Positions 8,101-17,428 are shown, counted from the stretch's first letter. The stretch: DNA of 64,000 nt from Tenacibaculum sp. 1_MG-2023 (GCF_030547425.1 NZ_JAUORH010000001.1:186001-250000); one strand, 5' to 3'. The notes: generated by a model not told the origin, from the letters alone. Numbers and translations are program-made.

Positions 8101-10518
8101 ATGATAACAACAGATACCATAGTTTTTTCAAAAGAGTATAAAGATTTTGGAACAATTACCATCCGTCCTTTTCAAATAAAAAAAGACAGCGTTTTTTTAC
8201 AGCAATGGGTAACTAAAGAATATGCTGTTTTTTGGGGAATGCAAAATGCAACGGTAAAAGAAGTTGAAGAAGAATATAGCCAATTAACAGCACCAGAACA
8301 TTACGATGTTTTTGTAGGAATGTTTCATAACGAACCCGCATTTATAGTAGAGCGTTACAATCCGAAACTAGATATTATTAATAGCTTTTTCAAAGCAAAA
8401 ACGACTGATTGTGGTGTACATATCATTATAGCACCGCCAAAAACCACTAAAACACCAAACTTTACGTGGTTTATGTTTCGAGCAATTATGGATTTTGTTT
8501 ATACAAATCCTACGATTAATCGAATAGTAGTAGAACCCGATATTCGAAACAAAAAAATGTTTGCACTGTGTCAACGTATAGGGTTTGAACTAGGGAATGT
8601 AATAGAACTTCCTAGCAAAACAGCGCAATTAGCATTTTTAACTAAAGCCAATTACCAACAAAAAATACAATCCTTTTCACCATCAAAAAGAAGCGCCATG
8701 AATACCTTAGATAATGTGGTTTCTCCACAACAATCAACACAACATATACAACCAAAAGTATGGCAAAAAGCCAACTTATTGCTAGTAAAAAAAGCGTTGT
8801 GTGAGTTTTCACATGAACTATTAATACAACCAGTGATAATTCAAGAGTTAAACAACGGATACAAACTGTATAAAGTTGATGCGGATGATAAAGAAATCCA
8901 ATATGAGTTTAAAGCAAAACCAATGGCTTTGAATCATTTGATGATTGATGAAAACTCCATAAGAAAATATATAAAAGAAGTTGAAGAAGAAATTGATGCA
9001 ATTACTTTTATAAAAGAGTTTAGAAAAGCGCTGGGAATTGCTGATGAAAAAATGTCTGTATATTTAGAAGAAATTATAAGCACACTATACGGAAGTGCAT
9101 TTAAAATTACCAAAGGAAACCCTGCTGTAGAAGAATTAGCAACGGCTGATTTTCAAACGATAGAACAATCTATGACCGAAGGGCATCCAGGGTTTGTAGC
9201 AAATAATGGTAGAATAGGTTTTGACAGCAGCGATTATCGTTCCTATGCGCCAGAAGCGGGAAATTCTTTTTCGTTATTATGGTTGGCAGGACATAGGCTA
9301 AAAGCAGTTTTCTCAGCGATAGAAGCATTGCCTTATGAAAGCTTAATACATCAAGAATTAGATGTTAATACCATAGCACAATTCAACAAAATAATTGAAG
9401 AAAAAGGCTTCAGTCCAAAAGACTACTTATTTATACCCGTTCATCCATGGCAATGGTTTAACAAACTAGCTACAATTTTTGCTTCAGAAGTAGCAAAAGG
9501 AGATTTAATATGCTTAGGATACGGACCAGATCAATACTTAGCACAACAATCAATTAGAACGTTATTCAATATAAGCAATCCGCAGAAATTTTATACCAAA
9601 TCGGCATTGTCTATTTTAAACATGGGCTTTATGAGAGGGTTGCCATTGTACTACTTAGGAACAGCTCCAAAAATGGCAGTTTGGTTAGAAAACTTGTTAT
9701 ATAACGATGCTTATATAAAGACAAACGGATTTAGAATGTTAAGTGAAATAGGCTCGGTTAGCTATGTGAATCCATATTTTGAAGAGTTTGGACCACATAA
9801 CGATTACAATAAAATGCTAGCTTCATTATGGAGAGAAAGCCCGTATTCTGTGGTTAAAGAAAACCAAAAACCACTAACGATGGCAGCATTATTACATATA
9901 GATCATTACGGAAAAGCATTGTTACCAGAGATTATTAAAGACTCTGGAGTTTCAATAGATAACTGGTTACGAAGCTATTTAAAAGCTTACTTAAGTCCCA
10001 TGTTACACTGTTTTTACTATTATGATTTGGTGTTTATGCCACATGGAGAAAACATTATTTTGGTATTAGAAAATAACATTCCTGTATATGCTTTACTAAA
10101 GGATATTACGGAAGAAGCTTGTGTTTTAAATCCTGAAGTTGAGCTACCAGAAGAGTTAAAAAGAATGTATGCGCCAGTACCAGAAGATGTCAAATTACTA
10201 TCCATATTTACAGATATGTTTGATGGTTTTTTCCGTTTTCTAGCACCAATTTTAGAAGAACATGCAAATTATGGAGAACATCGTTTTTGGGAACTCGTAG
10301 CAGAAAATATTCAAGAATATCAAGAGCAGTTTCCTGAGCTGTCAGGCAAGTTTAAACAGTATGATTTGTTTGCTGAAGACTTTAAACTTTCATGTTTAAA
10401 CAGGTTGCAATTAAATAATCATAAACAAATGATTGATTTAGATGACCCTGTTGCCCTACTCCAATTTGCAGGAAAGTTAAAAAACCCAATAGCGGTATTT
10501 AAAAACCAAGAAGTATAA
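8101..10518 (+). CDS. Fused acyltransferase - NIS siderophore synthetase (BibC-like)
   Basis: An 805-residue fusion. Residues 1 to about 190 form an IucB/RhbD-type GNAT acyltransferase domain (ITIRPFQ...WGM...RIGFE) that would acylate the N-hydroxydiamine, for instance with succinyl-CoA. After a polar linker, residues about 215-805 form an IucA/IucC synthetase with EGHPGFVANNGRIGF, HPWQW, SIRTLFN, ILNMGFMRGL and MPHGENIILVLE. The same domain order is known from BibC of bisucaberin synthesis. It would condense and possibly cyclise the hydroxamate units with ATP. The gene begins 3 bases after the transporter. A second, split copy of both modules follows. Confidence 0.9.
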   Translation: MITTDTIVFSKEYKDFGTITIRPFQIKKDSVFLQQWVTKEYAVFWGMQNATVKEVEEEYSQLTAPEHYDVFVGMFHNEPAFIVERYNPKLDIINSFFKAKTTDCGVHIIIAPPKTTKTPNFTWFMFRAIMDFVYTNPTINRIVVEPDIRNKKMFALCQRIGFELGNVIELPSKTAQLAFLTKANYQQKIQSFSPSKRSAMNTLDNVVSPQQSTQHIQPKVWQKANLLLVKKALCEFSHELLIQPVIIQELNNGYKLYKVDADDKEIQYEFKAKPMALNHLMIDENSIRKYIKEVEEEIDAITFIKEFRKALGIADEKMSVYLEEIISTLYGSAFKITKGNPAVEELATADFQTIEQSMTEGHPGFVANNGRIGFDSSDYRSYAPEAGNSFSLLWLAGHRLKAVFSAIEALPYESLIHQELDVNTIAQFNKIIEEKGFSPKDYLFIPVHPWQWFNKLATIFASEVAKGDLICLGYGPDQYLAQQSIRTLFNISNPQKFYTKSALSILNMGFMRGLPLYYLGTAPKMAVWLENLLYNDAYIKTNGFRMLSEIGSVSYVNPYFEEFGPHNDYNKMLASLWRESPYSVVKENQKPLTMAALLHIDHYGKALLPEIIKDSGVSIDNWLRSYLKAYLSPMLHCFYYYDLVFMPHGENIILVLENNIPVYALLKDITEEACVLNPEVELPEELKRMYAPVPEDVKLLSIFTDMFDGFFRFLAPILEEHANYGEHRFWELVAENIQEYQEQFPELSGKFKQYDLFAEDFKLSCLNRLQLNNHKQMIDLDDPVALLQFAGKLKNPIAVFKNQEV

Positions 10519-10520
10519 TT

Positions 10521-11111
10521 ATGGTTCAAACGTATCAAAAAATATTTAGTAAAGAAATTATTGGGTTGGGGGTAATCAATATTCGTCCATTTCAATTAGA
10601 AACAGATACACCAATATTGCATCGTTGGGTAACTCAACCCTATGCAAAATACTGGGGGATGTTAAATAAGTCTGTAGAAGAAATACATGCAGAATACCAA
10701 GAAATAGAAAATAATCAACACCATCATAGTTATGTAGGAATGATAGGGAATACCCCAGTGTTTTTAATGGAGCGCTACAAAGCATCAAAAGATAGCATAG
10801 CAGACTATTACGATGTACAAGAGAATGATTATGGTATGCATGTTTTGGTAGCGCCTGTAGAAAAAAGAATACCACAGTTTACATGGCATGTGTTTTCAAC
10901 TATTATCGATTATTTTTTCAGTTTACCACAAGTGGAAAGAATTGTTGTAGAACCCGATGTGAATAACGAAAAAATTCATACGCTAAATAAAAAAGCTGGT
11001 TTTAAATACCAAAAAGAAATTGAGTTACCTCATAAAAAAGCAGCCTTAGCTTTTTGTACAAGAGAGACGTATCAATCAGCTTTAATTAAACTAGAACAAC
11101 ATGACAAATAA
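10521..11111 (+). CDS. GNAT acyltransferase, siderophore type (second copy, stand-alone)
   Basis: A 196-residue protein colinear with the N-terminal domain of the preceding fusion: the runs INIRPFQL, YWGMLNKSV and the final RIVVEPDVNN match it closely. It belongs to the IucB/RhbD hydroxylamine acyltransferases. The last 11 bases overlap the start of the next synthetase gene in another frame, so the pair looks like a split version of the fusion. It may use another acyl-CoA than the fused copy (inference). Confidence 0.85.
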   Translation: MVQTYQKIFSKEIIGLGVINIRPFQLETDTPILHRWVTQPYAKYWGMLNKSVEEIHAEYQEIENNQHHHSYVGMIGNTPVFLMERYKASKDSIADYYDVQENDYGMHVLVAPVEKRIPQFTWHVFSTIIDYFFSLPQVERIVVEPDVNNEKIHTLNKKAGFKYQKEIELPHKKAALAFCTRETYQSALIKLEQHDK

Positions 11112-12921
11112 TATAGCCCATTTACAACCAGAGGTATGGAGTTTTGTAAATCGCCAATTAATAAAAAAAGCAATAAGTGAATTTTCACATGAGCTTATTT
11201 TAACTCCTGAGTTTATTTTAGAAGAAACAGATGGTTGTATATACCAGGTTACCTCAGATAATAATGAGTTTACGTATCAATTTAAAGCAAAAAAGTATGC
11301 TCTCGATCATTGGTTGGTTGATGAAAAAAGCATTATTAAAAAAAATAATATATCGAATGAAGTTTATTTAGATACACTACATTTTATAACAGAGTTTCAA
11401 AATACTCTTGGTATTCCTGATGAGTTTTTAGCAACTTATTTAGAGGAAATAACAAGTACACTTTCAGGAGCAGCATATAAGTATGTTAACGAGAAATTTT
11501 CAGCCAATGAATTAGCTGAAAAAACCTTTCAAGAAATTGAACACGCGATGACTGAAGGTCACCCCTGTTTTGTAGCGAACAATGGGAGAATAGGGTTCAA
11601 TATTAAAGATTATCAAAAATATGCACCAGAAAGCAATCAACCGTTTAACCTTTTATGGATAGCAGCTCATAAAAAGTATGCTACCTACACGGCTGTTAAA
11701 AATTATGAGTATGAAAAACTTTTAGAGAGCGAATTAGGAAAAGAAAAATTAGCATCATTTAAAGAAGTTGTAAAGAAGCAAAATGTAGCTACTGAAAATT
11801 ACATTTTTATGCCTGTGCATCCATGGCAATGGAAAAACAAAATTGTAGCTGTTTTTGGAGCAGATATTGCTCAAAAAAATATCATCTTAGTAGGAGAAAG
11901 TGATGATGAATTCTCTGCACAGCAATCTATTAGAACACTTTTTAATGCGTCACATCCAGAAAAATTATATACTAAAACGGCGCTATCTATTTTAAACATG
12001 GGTTTTATGCGTGGACTTTCTCCATATTACATGCAAAGTACGCCGCATATTACCCAATGGATAACAGATTTGTTAGCAGATGACATCTACCTACAAAACA
12101 ATGGGTTTACCATGTTAGGAGAAGTGGCAACAGCGGGGTATCACAATCATTATTATGAAACTTTAGGAAAAACGAATCCGCATAACAAAATGTTATCAGC
12201 TTTGTGGCGTGAGAGCCCGTTTACAAAAATAAGCTCTAATCAACGCGTGTTTACGATGGCTGCTTTATTGCATATAGATTACCAAGACAAATCATTGTTA
12301 GCGGCTTTAATAGAAGCTTCACCTTATAACACAACTACCTGGATTCAACGTTATTTAAAAGCTTATTTAGCACCTTTATTGCACTGTTTTTATAAGTACG
12401 AATTTGTGTTTATGCCACATGGAGAAAACCTAATTCTAGTGCTAGAAGAAAATACACCAGTGCATGTGTTAATGAAAGATATTACAGAAGAGGTTATTGT
12501 TTTTAACGAAACAATGCACTTACCTGAGCATGCTAAAAGATTGTTTGTTAAGACTTCAGATAAAATGAAAGTGCTTTCAATTTTTACTGATGTGTTTGAT
12601 TGCTTCTTTCGTTTTATGGCTCAACAGTTAGATTGTTATTCAAGTTTTTCAGAGGATAATTTTTGGCAATTAGTGGCAGATTGTGTGTATGAATATCAAG
12701 AACAACATCCTGAGTTTTCAGAAAAATATAAGCAATACGATTTATTTGTTAAAGAATTTGATCGCTGTTGTTTGAACAGGTTGCAGTTAAGTAATACCAA
12801 GCAAATGCTCAGTTTAGCTAATCCGATAGAAAGTCTAAAGTTAGAAGGAGTATTAAAAAACCCACTTACAAGGTTTAAAAAAGAAACAGTAAAAACGGTA
12901 CAATCTTTAGAAAGTATTTAA
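11101..12921 (+). CDS. NIS siderophore synthetase, IucA/IucC family (second copy)
   Basis: A 606-residue stand-alone synthetase, paralogous to residues 215-805 of the fusion at 8101. All main motifs are kept: EGHPCFVANNGRIGF, HPWQW, SIRTLFNASHPEK, ALSILNMGFMRGL and MPHGENLILVLEE, so it looks catalytically intact. It begins inside the acyltransferase gene (11-base overlap). Two intact synthetases in one operon suggest division of labour, for example oligomerisation against closure or use of a second carboxylic acid. That is inference. Confidence 0.9.
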   Translation: MTNNIAHLQPEVWSFVNRQLIKKAISEFSHELILTPEFILEETDGCIYQVTSDNNEFTYQFKAKKYALDHWLVDEKSIIKKNNISNEVYLDTLHFITEFQNTLGIPDEFLATYLEEITSTLSGAAYKYVNEKFSANELAEKTFQEIEHAMTEGHPCFVANNGRIGFNIKDYQKYAPESNQPFNLLWIAAHKKYATYTAVKNYEYEKLLESELGKEKLASFKEVVKKQNVATENYIFMPVHPWQWKNKIVAVFGADIAQKNIILVGESDDEFSAQQSIRTLFNASHPEKLYTKTALSILNMGFMRGLSPYYMQSTPHITQWITDLLADDIYLQNNGFTMLGEVATAGYHNHYYETLGKTNPHNKMLSALWRESPFTKISSNQRVFTMAALLHIDYQDKSLLAALIEASPYNTTTWIQRYLKAYLAPLLHCFYKYEFVFMPHGENLILVLEENTPVHVLMKDITEEVIVFNETMHLPEHAKRLFVKTSDKMKVLSIFTDVFDCFFRFMAQQLDCYSSFSEDNFWQLVADCVYEYQEQHPEFSEKYKQYDLFVKEFDRCCLNRLQLSNTKQMLSLANPIESLKLEGVLKNPLTRFKKETVKTVQSLESI

Positions 12922-12922
12922 T

Positions 12923-13507
12923 ATGAGTTTTAAACAGATAACTAAAATTATACAAGAACGAAAAACCACTTACGCGTATGATTTTTCGGATAGAAAAATA
13001 GAGAAGGAAACGATTGAAGCAATTGTAACCAATGCGCTATGGGCACCAACTCATAAATTAACCCAACCATGGAGGTTTGTAGTGTTAGAAGGAAAACATA
13101 GAGAAGCATTAGGTGAGTTTATGGCTAATTATTATCGAAAAATATATTCAGAAGAAGAGTTTTCTAACGAACGTTATAAAGAAACTAAAAGGTATGCCAG
13201 TAAAGCCAGCATGATAGGAGTGATTTTTAAACCTAGTAAAAGAGCACAACTACCGGAATGGGAAGAAATTGCAGCTATTTCAAGCGCAGCACAAAACATG
13301 TGGTTAAGCTGTACAAGTCTAAATTTAGGAAGCTATTGGGATACCAGTATAGCAACTATAAAGTATGGTGAAAAAGAAATTAGTTTAGAAGAAAATGAAC
13401 AATTTTTAGGTGTTTTTTTTATAGGACATGTAAAAGAAAATCTTCCTAAAGTAAATAGAAAACGAAAGCCACTATCTAAAAAATTAAGCTGGCATTTTAA
13501 AGAATAA
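12923..13507 (+). CDS. Nitroreductase family protein
   Basis: A 194-residue flavin oxidoreductase of the nitroreductase fold (family region RKTTYAYDFSDRKI at the N terminus, NALWAPTHKLTQPWRFVVL near residues 37-55, SSAAQNMWLSCTSLNLGSYW near 113-132). It binds FMN in the family. It starts 1 base after the synthetase stop and 3 bases before the next gene, so it is within the siderophore operon. Possible roles are reduction of the ferric complex or of a biosynthetic intermediate; neither is shown by the sequence. Confidence 0.78.
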   Translation: MSFKQITKIIQERKTTYAYDFSDRKIEKETIEAIVTNALWAPTHKLTQPWRFVVLEGKHREALGEFMANYYRKIYSEEEFSNERYKETKRYASKASMIGVIFKPSKRAQLPEWEEIAAISSAAQNMWLSCTSLNLGSYWDTSIATIKYGEKEISLEENEQFLGVFFIGHVKENLPKVNRKRKPLSKKLSWHFKE

Positions 13508-13510
13508 AAA

Positions 13511-14620
13511 ATGGAACAAAAAAAGAGAGTATTAGCCATAGATATGGCAAGAGGAATTAGTGTTTTATCTATGATACCTGTTCATTCCATGATTATATAT
13601 TCGACAATGGATACTTGGAATGATTCTTTTTTAGGAAAGGTAGCTCAAGTATTAGAAAAAGGAACTCCTATGTTTTTAGTTGTAATGGGGTTTTCTTTTG
13701 TGTTTTCAAGTAAGTTAAGCATGTTTAAAATCTTTAAAAGAGGAATAAACATTTTAGCAAAAGGGTATTTACTTAATATTTTAAGATTTGCAGTACCTAT
13801 GTTGTTATTTGGAGGGTTTCCTAGGGCTTTTATTGAAGGTAACGGGCTAACTCTAGGAGATTCATATAATTACTTGTTTTTTATTTTATTGGGAGATATT
13901 TTGCAATTAGCTGGGATTTCCTTGATTATTATGGGAATTATAATCAAGCTTATTAAAAACAAGTATGCAGCCTTAATCTTAGCATTACTTATTGTTTTTT
14001 TTACAGGAGAATTAAGTGGTTATAAACCTAACATTATTGGGCTAGATTATATATGTGATTTATTATGGGGGAAAACCTACAATGTTTACTTTCCTGTATT
14101 TCCATGGATGTCGTTTATTTTAATAGGATTATTTTTTGGAATGTGGTATCAGGAAAGTAACAATAACATTGTTTTGACATATAAAAGAATGCTAGTTTCA
14201 GGTGTTTTATTTATGTGTATAGGTGTAGCGTTATGCTATTATAATTACGAATATCATTTTGGTGATTACTATCATTTAGGGCCAGGAGGAACCATAGTTT
14301 TTATTGGAGTGAATTTATTTTTAGTTTGGTTTGGACACATATTAGTAACCTGTATTCCACACAACAAACTATATGATGTAATTTATTACTCAAGTAAAAA
14401 TGTAACAACATTTTATTTAGTACAGTGGGTACTTGTATACTGGGGAGTATTGCTTTTTGGGTATTCATCACAAACAAGTCAGTTAAAACTATTAGCAATT
14501 ATTATAGGAATTACATTGCTAACCTTTGGTACTCTTTGGACAAAGGAAAGAGTAATTAAACTAATAGCAAAGCAAAAACAATCTTCATCTACAAAAAGAA
14601 TAAAACAAGCAATTACATAG
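13511..14620 (+). CDS. Multi-pass membrane protein, HGSNAT/DUF1624-like acyltransferase
   Basis: A 369-residue membrane protein with about ten hydrophobic segments. The N-terminal RVLAIDMARGISVLSMIPVHS resembles the opening of the HGSNAT_cat/YeiB-type acyltransferases (R-x-D-x-x-R-G, then a membrane-embedded His). Such proteins move acyl groups across or at the membrane. In the siderophore operon it could acylate the siderophore or a lipid precursor. The family call rests mainly on the N-terminal motif and topology, so it is moderate. Confidence 0.6.
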   Translation: MEQKKRVLAIDMARGISVLSMIPVHSMIIYSTMDTWNDSFLGKVAQVLEKGTPMFLVVMGFSFVFSSKLSMFKIFKRGINILAKGYLLNILRFAVPMLLFGGFPRAFIEGNGLTLGDSYNYLFFILLGDILQLAGISLIIMGIIIKLIKNKYAALILALLIVFFTGELSGYKPNIIGLDYICDLLWGKTYNVYFPVFPWMSFILIGLFFGMWYQESNNNIVLTYKRMLVSGVLFMCIGVALCYYNYEYHFGDYYHLGPGGTIVFIGVNLFLVWFGHILVTCIPHNKLYDVIYYSSKNVTTFYLVQWVLVYWGVLLFGYSSQTSQLKLLAIIIGITLLTFGTLWTKERVIKLIAKQKQSSSTKRIKQAIT

Positions 14621-14622
14621 TT

Positions 14623-15648
14623 ATGAAAAAAATAGTTATGATACTAAGCTTGTTTATAGGAGTAAAAACATATACACAAGTAAATTTAGCAGGAAGCGAT
14701 GGCTTAGATTCACAGGTTCAAGAATTTTTAGAAGTTATTCATTCTTATCAAGGTCCACCGTTGCAGGACCTACCTTTAGATATAGGAAGGAATGCCATGG
14801 AAAACATGCAAAAAGATTCCACATTAATCTACGATAAAGTAACCTTTACCAAGGTTTCTTTTAAAGAACAAGGTAAACAAGTAAATACAGTAATTGTAAA
14901 GCCTAAAAAAACAAAAAAATTATTACCTGTATTACTTTATTTTCATGGAGGTGGATGGGTGTTTAATAGCTTTGAAACACATAAACGATTAATGCGAGAC
15001 TTAGCTTTAAAAGCAAATGTAGCAATTGTTTTTGTAGAGTATTCAAGAGCACCAGAGGTTAAATACCCCATAGCAAATGAAGAAGGATATGCGGCAACTT
15101 TGTTCATTTCAAAATATGGAAAACAATATGGGTTAGATACAAATAGAATTATTGTTGGAGGAGATAGTGTGGGAGGAAATATGGCAACAGTTGTAGCTAT
15201 GATGGCGGAACAAAAAGGAACTCCTAAGTTGTTAGGACAAGTGTTGTTATACCCAGTTACCGATACCAATTTAAATACGAAATCGTATGAACAATTCTCA
15301 AAAGGGCATTATTTAACGAGAGCAACAATGAAATGGTTTTGGAATGTTTACGTACCAGAAAAAAAGTTATACTCATTAGGAACTGTAGCTCCGTTAAAAG
15401 CAACTTTAGAAGAGCTTAAAAACTTACCTAAAACACTTTTAATAACTGCAGAATGTGATGTGTTAAGAGATGAAGGAGAAACCTATGCAAGAAAACTAAG
15501 AATGGCAGGTGTACCAGTAGTTTCAACTAGATATGGGGGAACAATACATGATTTTATTGTACTGAACTCCTTGCGAGAAACAGTAGCATCAAAGGAAGCA
15601 GTAGCACAAATAGCTACGTTTTTAAAAAAGAATTTTTCTAAGAAATAG
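14623..15648 (+). CDS. Exported alpha/beta hydrolase (HSL-type esterase)
   Basis: A 341-residue protein with a signal peptide (MKKIVMILSLFIGVKTYTQ). The oxyanion motif HGGGW starts at His108, the nucleophile is Ser182 in GGDSVGGN, and Asp/His follow in AECDVLRDEGE and GTIHDF. This is the hormone-sensitive-lipase group of esterases. The signal peptide puts it in the periplasm or outside. Its place in the siderophore operon suggests hydrolysis of an ester in the siderophore or trimming of an acyl tail; no substrate can be deduced. Confidence 0.85.
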   Translation: MKKIVMILSLFIGVKTYTQVNLAGSDGLDSQVQEFLEVIHSYQGPPLQDLPLDIGRNAMENMQKDSTLIYDKVTFTKVSFKEQGKQVNTVIVKPKKTKKLLPVLLYFHGGGWVFNSFETHKRLMRDLALKANVAIVFVEYSRAPEVKYPIANEEGYAATLFISKYGKQYGLDTNRIIVGGDSVGGNMATVVAMMAEQKGTPKLLGQVLLYPVTDTNLNTKSYEQFSKGHYLTRATMKWFWNVYVPEKKLYSLGTVAPLKATLEELKNLPKTLLITAECDVLRDEGETYARKLRMAGVPVVSTRYGGTIHDFIVLNSLRETVASKEAVAQIATFLKKNFSKK

Positions 15649-15655
15649 TTTAAAT

Positions 15656-16585
15656 ATGAATTTATCATCTATAGAAATACTTGCAGGAAAATTAGAGCAT
15701 ATGAGTCTAATAGTACTTGTTTTAATGCTTGTTGAATGGGGAATACTTATTGTAACAAGTTATATAGAAAAAAATAAAGAAGGAGTAGTAAGTGTTATAT
15801 CGTACCTAATACAAAGTATTCCTTACTTCTTATTATCAAAAATATTTATTGTTGGTACTATGTTTTGGTTGTATGAAAATAGACTCTTTACTCTAGGTTT
15901 TCAATGGTATATATGGATTGTAGCATATTTTTTGTATGATTTTACAGTGTTTTTTATTCATTTTTTAGGACATAAAGTTCGAGTTTTATGGTGTATTCAT
16001 GGAGTACATCATACGGCAGAAGAAATGAATTTAACCGTGGTTGCTAGAGGATCAATTTTTGATGTGTTTTTTACACCGTTTAACTTTATATGGCTTCCAA
16101 TACTAGGTTTTCACCCATTAATGATTTTTGTAATTGAACCTATTGCACGTCTTTATGCAACACTAACACATGTAAATGAAAAAGTTATAGGAAAGCAAAA
16201 ATGGTTAGATAAACTATTAATAACACCGTCAGTCCATAGAGTACATCATGCAAAAAACCATATTTATTTAGATAGAAATTATGGTGAAACCTTTAGTATT
16301 TGGGATCGTTTATTTAAAACGTTTCAAAAAGAATTGGATAATGAAAAAATGGTGTACGGAATTATGCATGAGAAACTTAATAGCGAGAACTTATGGCATG
16401 TACAATTTTTACTATGGAAAGAATTATGGTTGGATGTAAAAAAAGCTCCTACGTTACTAGATAAAGTAAAATACCTTTTTATGCCACCAGGTTGGAATCA
16501 CATTGACGGAGGAAAAAAAGCAAAAGAATATAGAGATGAAGCTTGGAAATTTAGGCTTAAAAAGAACTCATTAAGTACACGCTAA
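15656..16585 (+). CDS. Sterol desaturase/fatty acid hydroxylase family protein (siderophore operon)
   Basis: A 309-residue membrane di-iron hydroxylase. The histidine clusters HFLGH, HGVHH and HRVHH are intact, with hydrophobic spans on both sides. It is a paralogue of the protein at 2670-3572 (shared ...GFHPLMIF..., HRVHHAKN, SIWDRLFKTF, PPGWNH-like C terminus). It lies 7 bases after the esterase. A lipid hydroxylation step tied to the siderophore or to the crotonase product next door is plausible but not proven. Confidence 0.82.
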   Translation: MNLSSIEILAGKLEHMSLIVLVLMLVEWGILIVTSYIEKNKEGVVSVISYLIQSIPYFLLSKIFIVGTMFWLYENRLFTLGFQWYIWIVAYFLYDFTVFFIHFLGHKVRVLWCIHGVHHTAEEMNLTVVARGSIFDVFFTPFNFIWLPILGFHPLMIFVIEPIARLYATLTHVNEKVIGKQKWLDKLLITPSVHRVHHAKNHIYLDRNYGETFSIWDRLFKTFQKELDNEKMVYGIMHEKLNSENLWHVQFLLWKELWLDVKKAPTLLDKVKYLFMPPGWNHIDGGKKAKEYRDEAWKFRLKKNSLSTR

Positions 16586-16596
16586 AAATAAAAAGG

Positions 16597-17427
16597 ATGA
16601 TAAAACAATATGAAAATTTTAAAGTAGACTATTATCCAGAACATGAGATGATTGTTTGGAGTATTAAGTCAAAAGGCGTTCCGAATTTTTCACCAGAAAT
16701 ATTATGGGAATTTAAAGATTTTGCTAAAGATTTAAAAATGATGTTTGCAGACAAGGTTTATCCATTAAAATATATTGTATCTGCCTCTACACATAAAGAG
16801 GTATATAATTTAGGAGGGGATTTACCCTATTTTTTAAAAAACATCAAATCTGAAAATAAAGAAGCATTATCAGAATACGCTAATTTATGTATAGATGCTA
16901 TTTACAACATCTATAATACTTTTGGGTTGCCTGCACTAAGCATCGCTTTGGTTGAAGGAAATGCTTACGGAGGAGGTTTTGAATGTGTAATGGCGCATGA
17001 TGTTATACTATCTCATAAGTCGGCTAAATTTTGTTTACCAGAAAACAAGTTTCATCTTTTTCCAGGTATGGGAGCTTATAGCTTTTTATGTAGGAAACTA
17101 AATATAAAAACAGCTCTTAATGTATTATATACAGGAAATACATACAAGGCTGAAAAACTAGAAGAAATGGGTTTGGTAGATTGTGTTTTTAATGAAGAAA
17201 CGGGAATGTCATCTGTTATAAATTATATAAAAAAATCAAGCTTTAGTTTTCAATACAATCACTATAAATGTATAAAAAGAGTTTTTCCCTTACAGAAGAA
17301 AGAGTTGAAAGATATTACTGCTATGTGGGTAGATGCTTGTTTGAATTTAGAAAGTGAGAGTTTACGTAGAATGGAATTGGTTATAAATGCACAATTAAGA
17401 AAATTGAAGTACGAGTTAAAATCTTAA
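16597..17427 (+). CDS. Crotonase, RpfF/DSF synthase-like
   Basis: A 276-residue enoyl-CoA hydratase-fold protein, close in length to RpfF (about 290). It shares with RpfF the run YNLGGDLPYF (70-79), GNAYGGGFE (121-129), LPE (147-149), and FPGMGAYSF, plus the C-terminal ITAMWVDA. Glu129 and Glu149 are 20 residues apart, like catalytic Glu141/Glu161 of RpfF. RpfF makes diffusible cis-2-enoic fatty acid signals from acyl-ACP by dehydration and thioester cleavage. This is the last gene of the siderophore operon, 11 bases after the hydroxylase, and ends 1 base from the convergent AraC gene. The recognition of RpfF is from memory, and the product is not established. Confidence 0.75.
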   Translation: MIKQYENFKVDYYPEHEMIVWSIKSKGVPNFSPEILWEFKDFAKDLKMMFADKVYPLKYIVSASTHKEVYNLGGDLPYFLKNIKSENKEALSEYANLCIDAIYNIYNTFGLPALSIALVEGNAYGGGFECVMAHDVILSHKSAKFCLPENKFHLFPGMGAYSFLCRKLNIKTALNVLYTGNTYKAEKLEEMGLVDCVFNEETGMSSVINYIKKSSFSFQYNHYKCIKRVFPLQKKELKDITAMWVDACLNLESESLRRMELVINAQLRKLKYELKS

Positions 17428-17428
17428 T

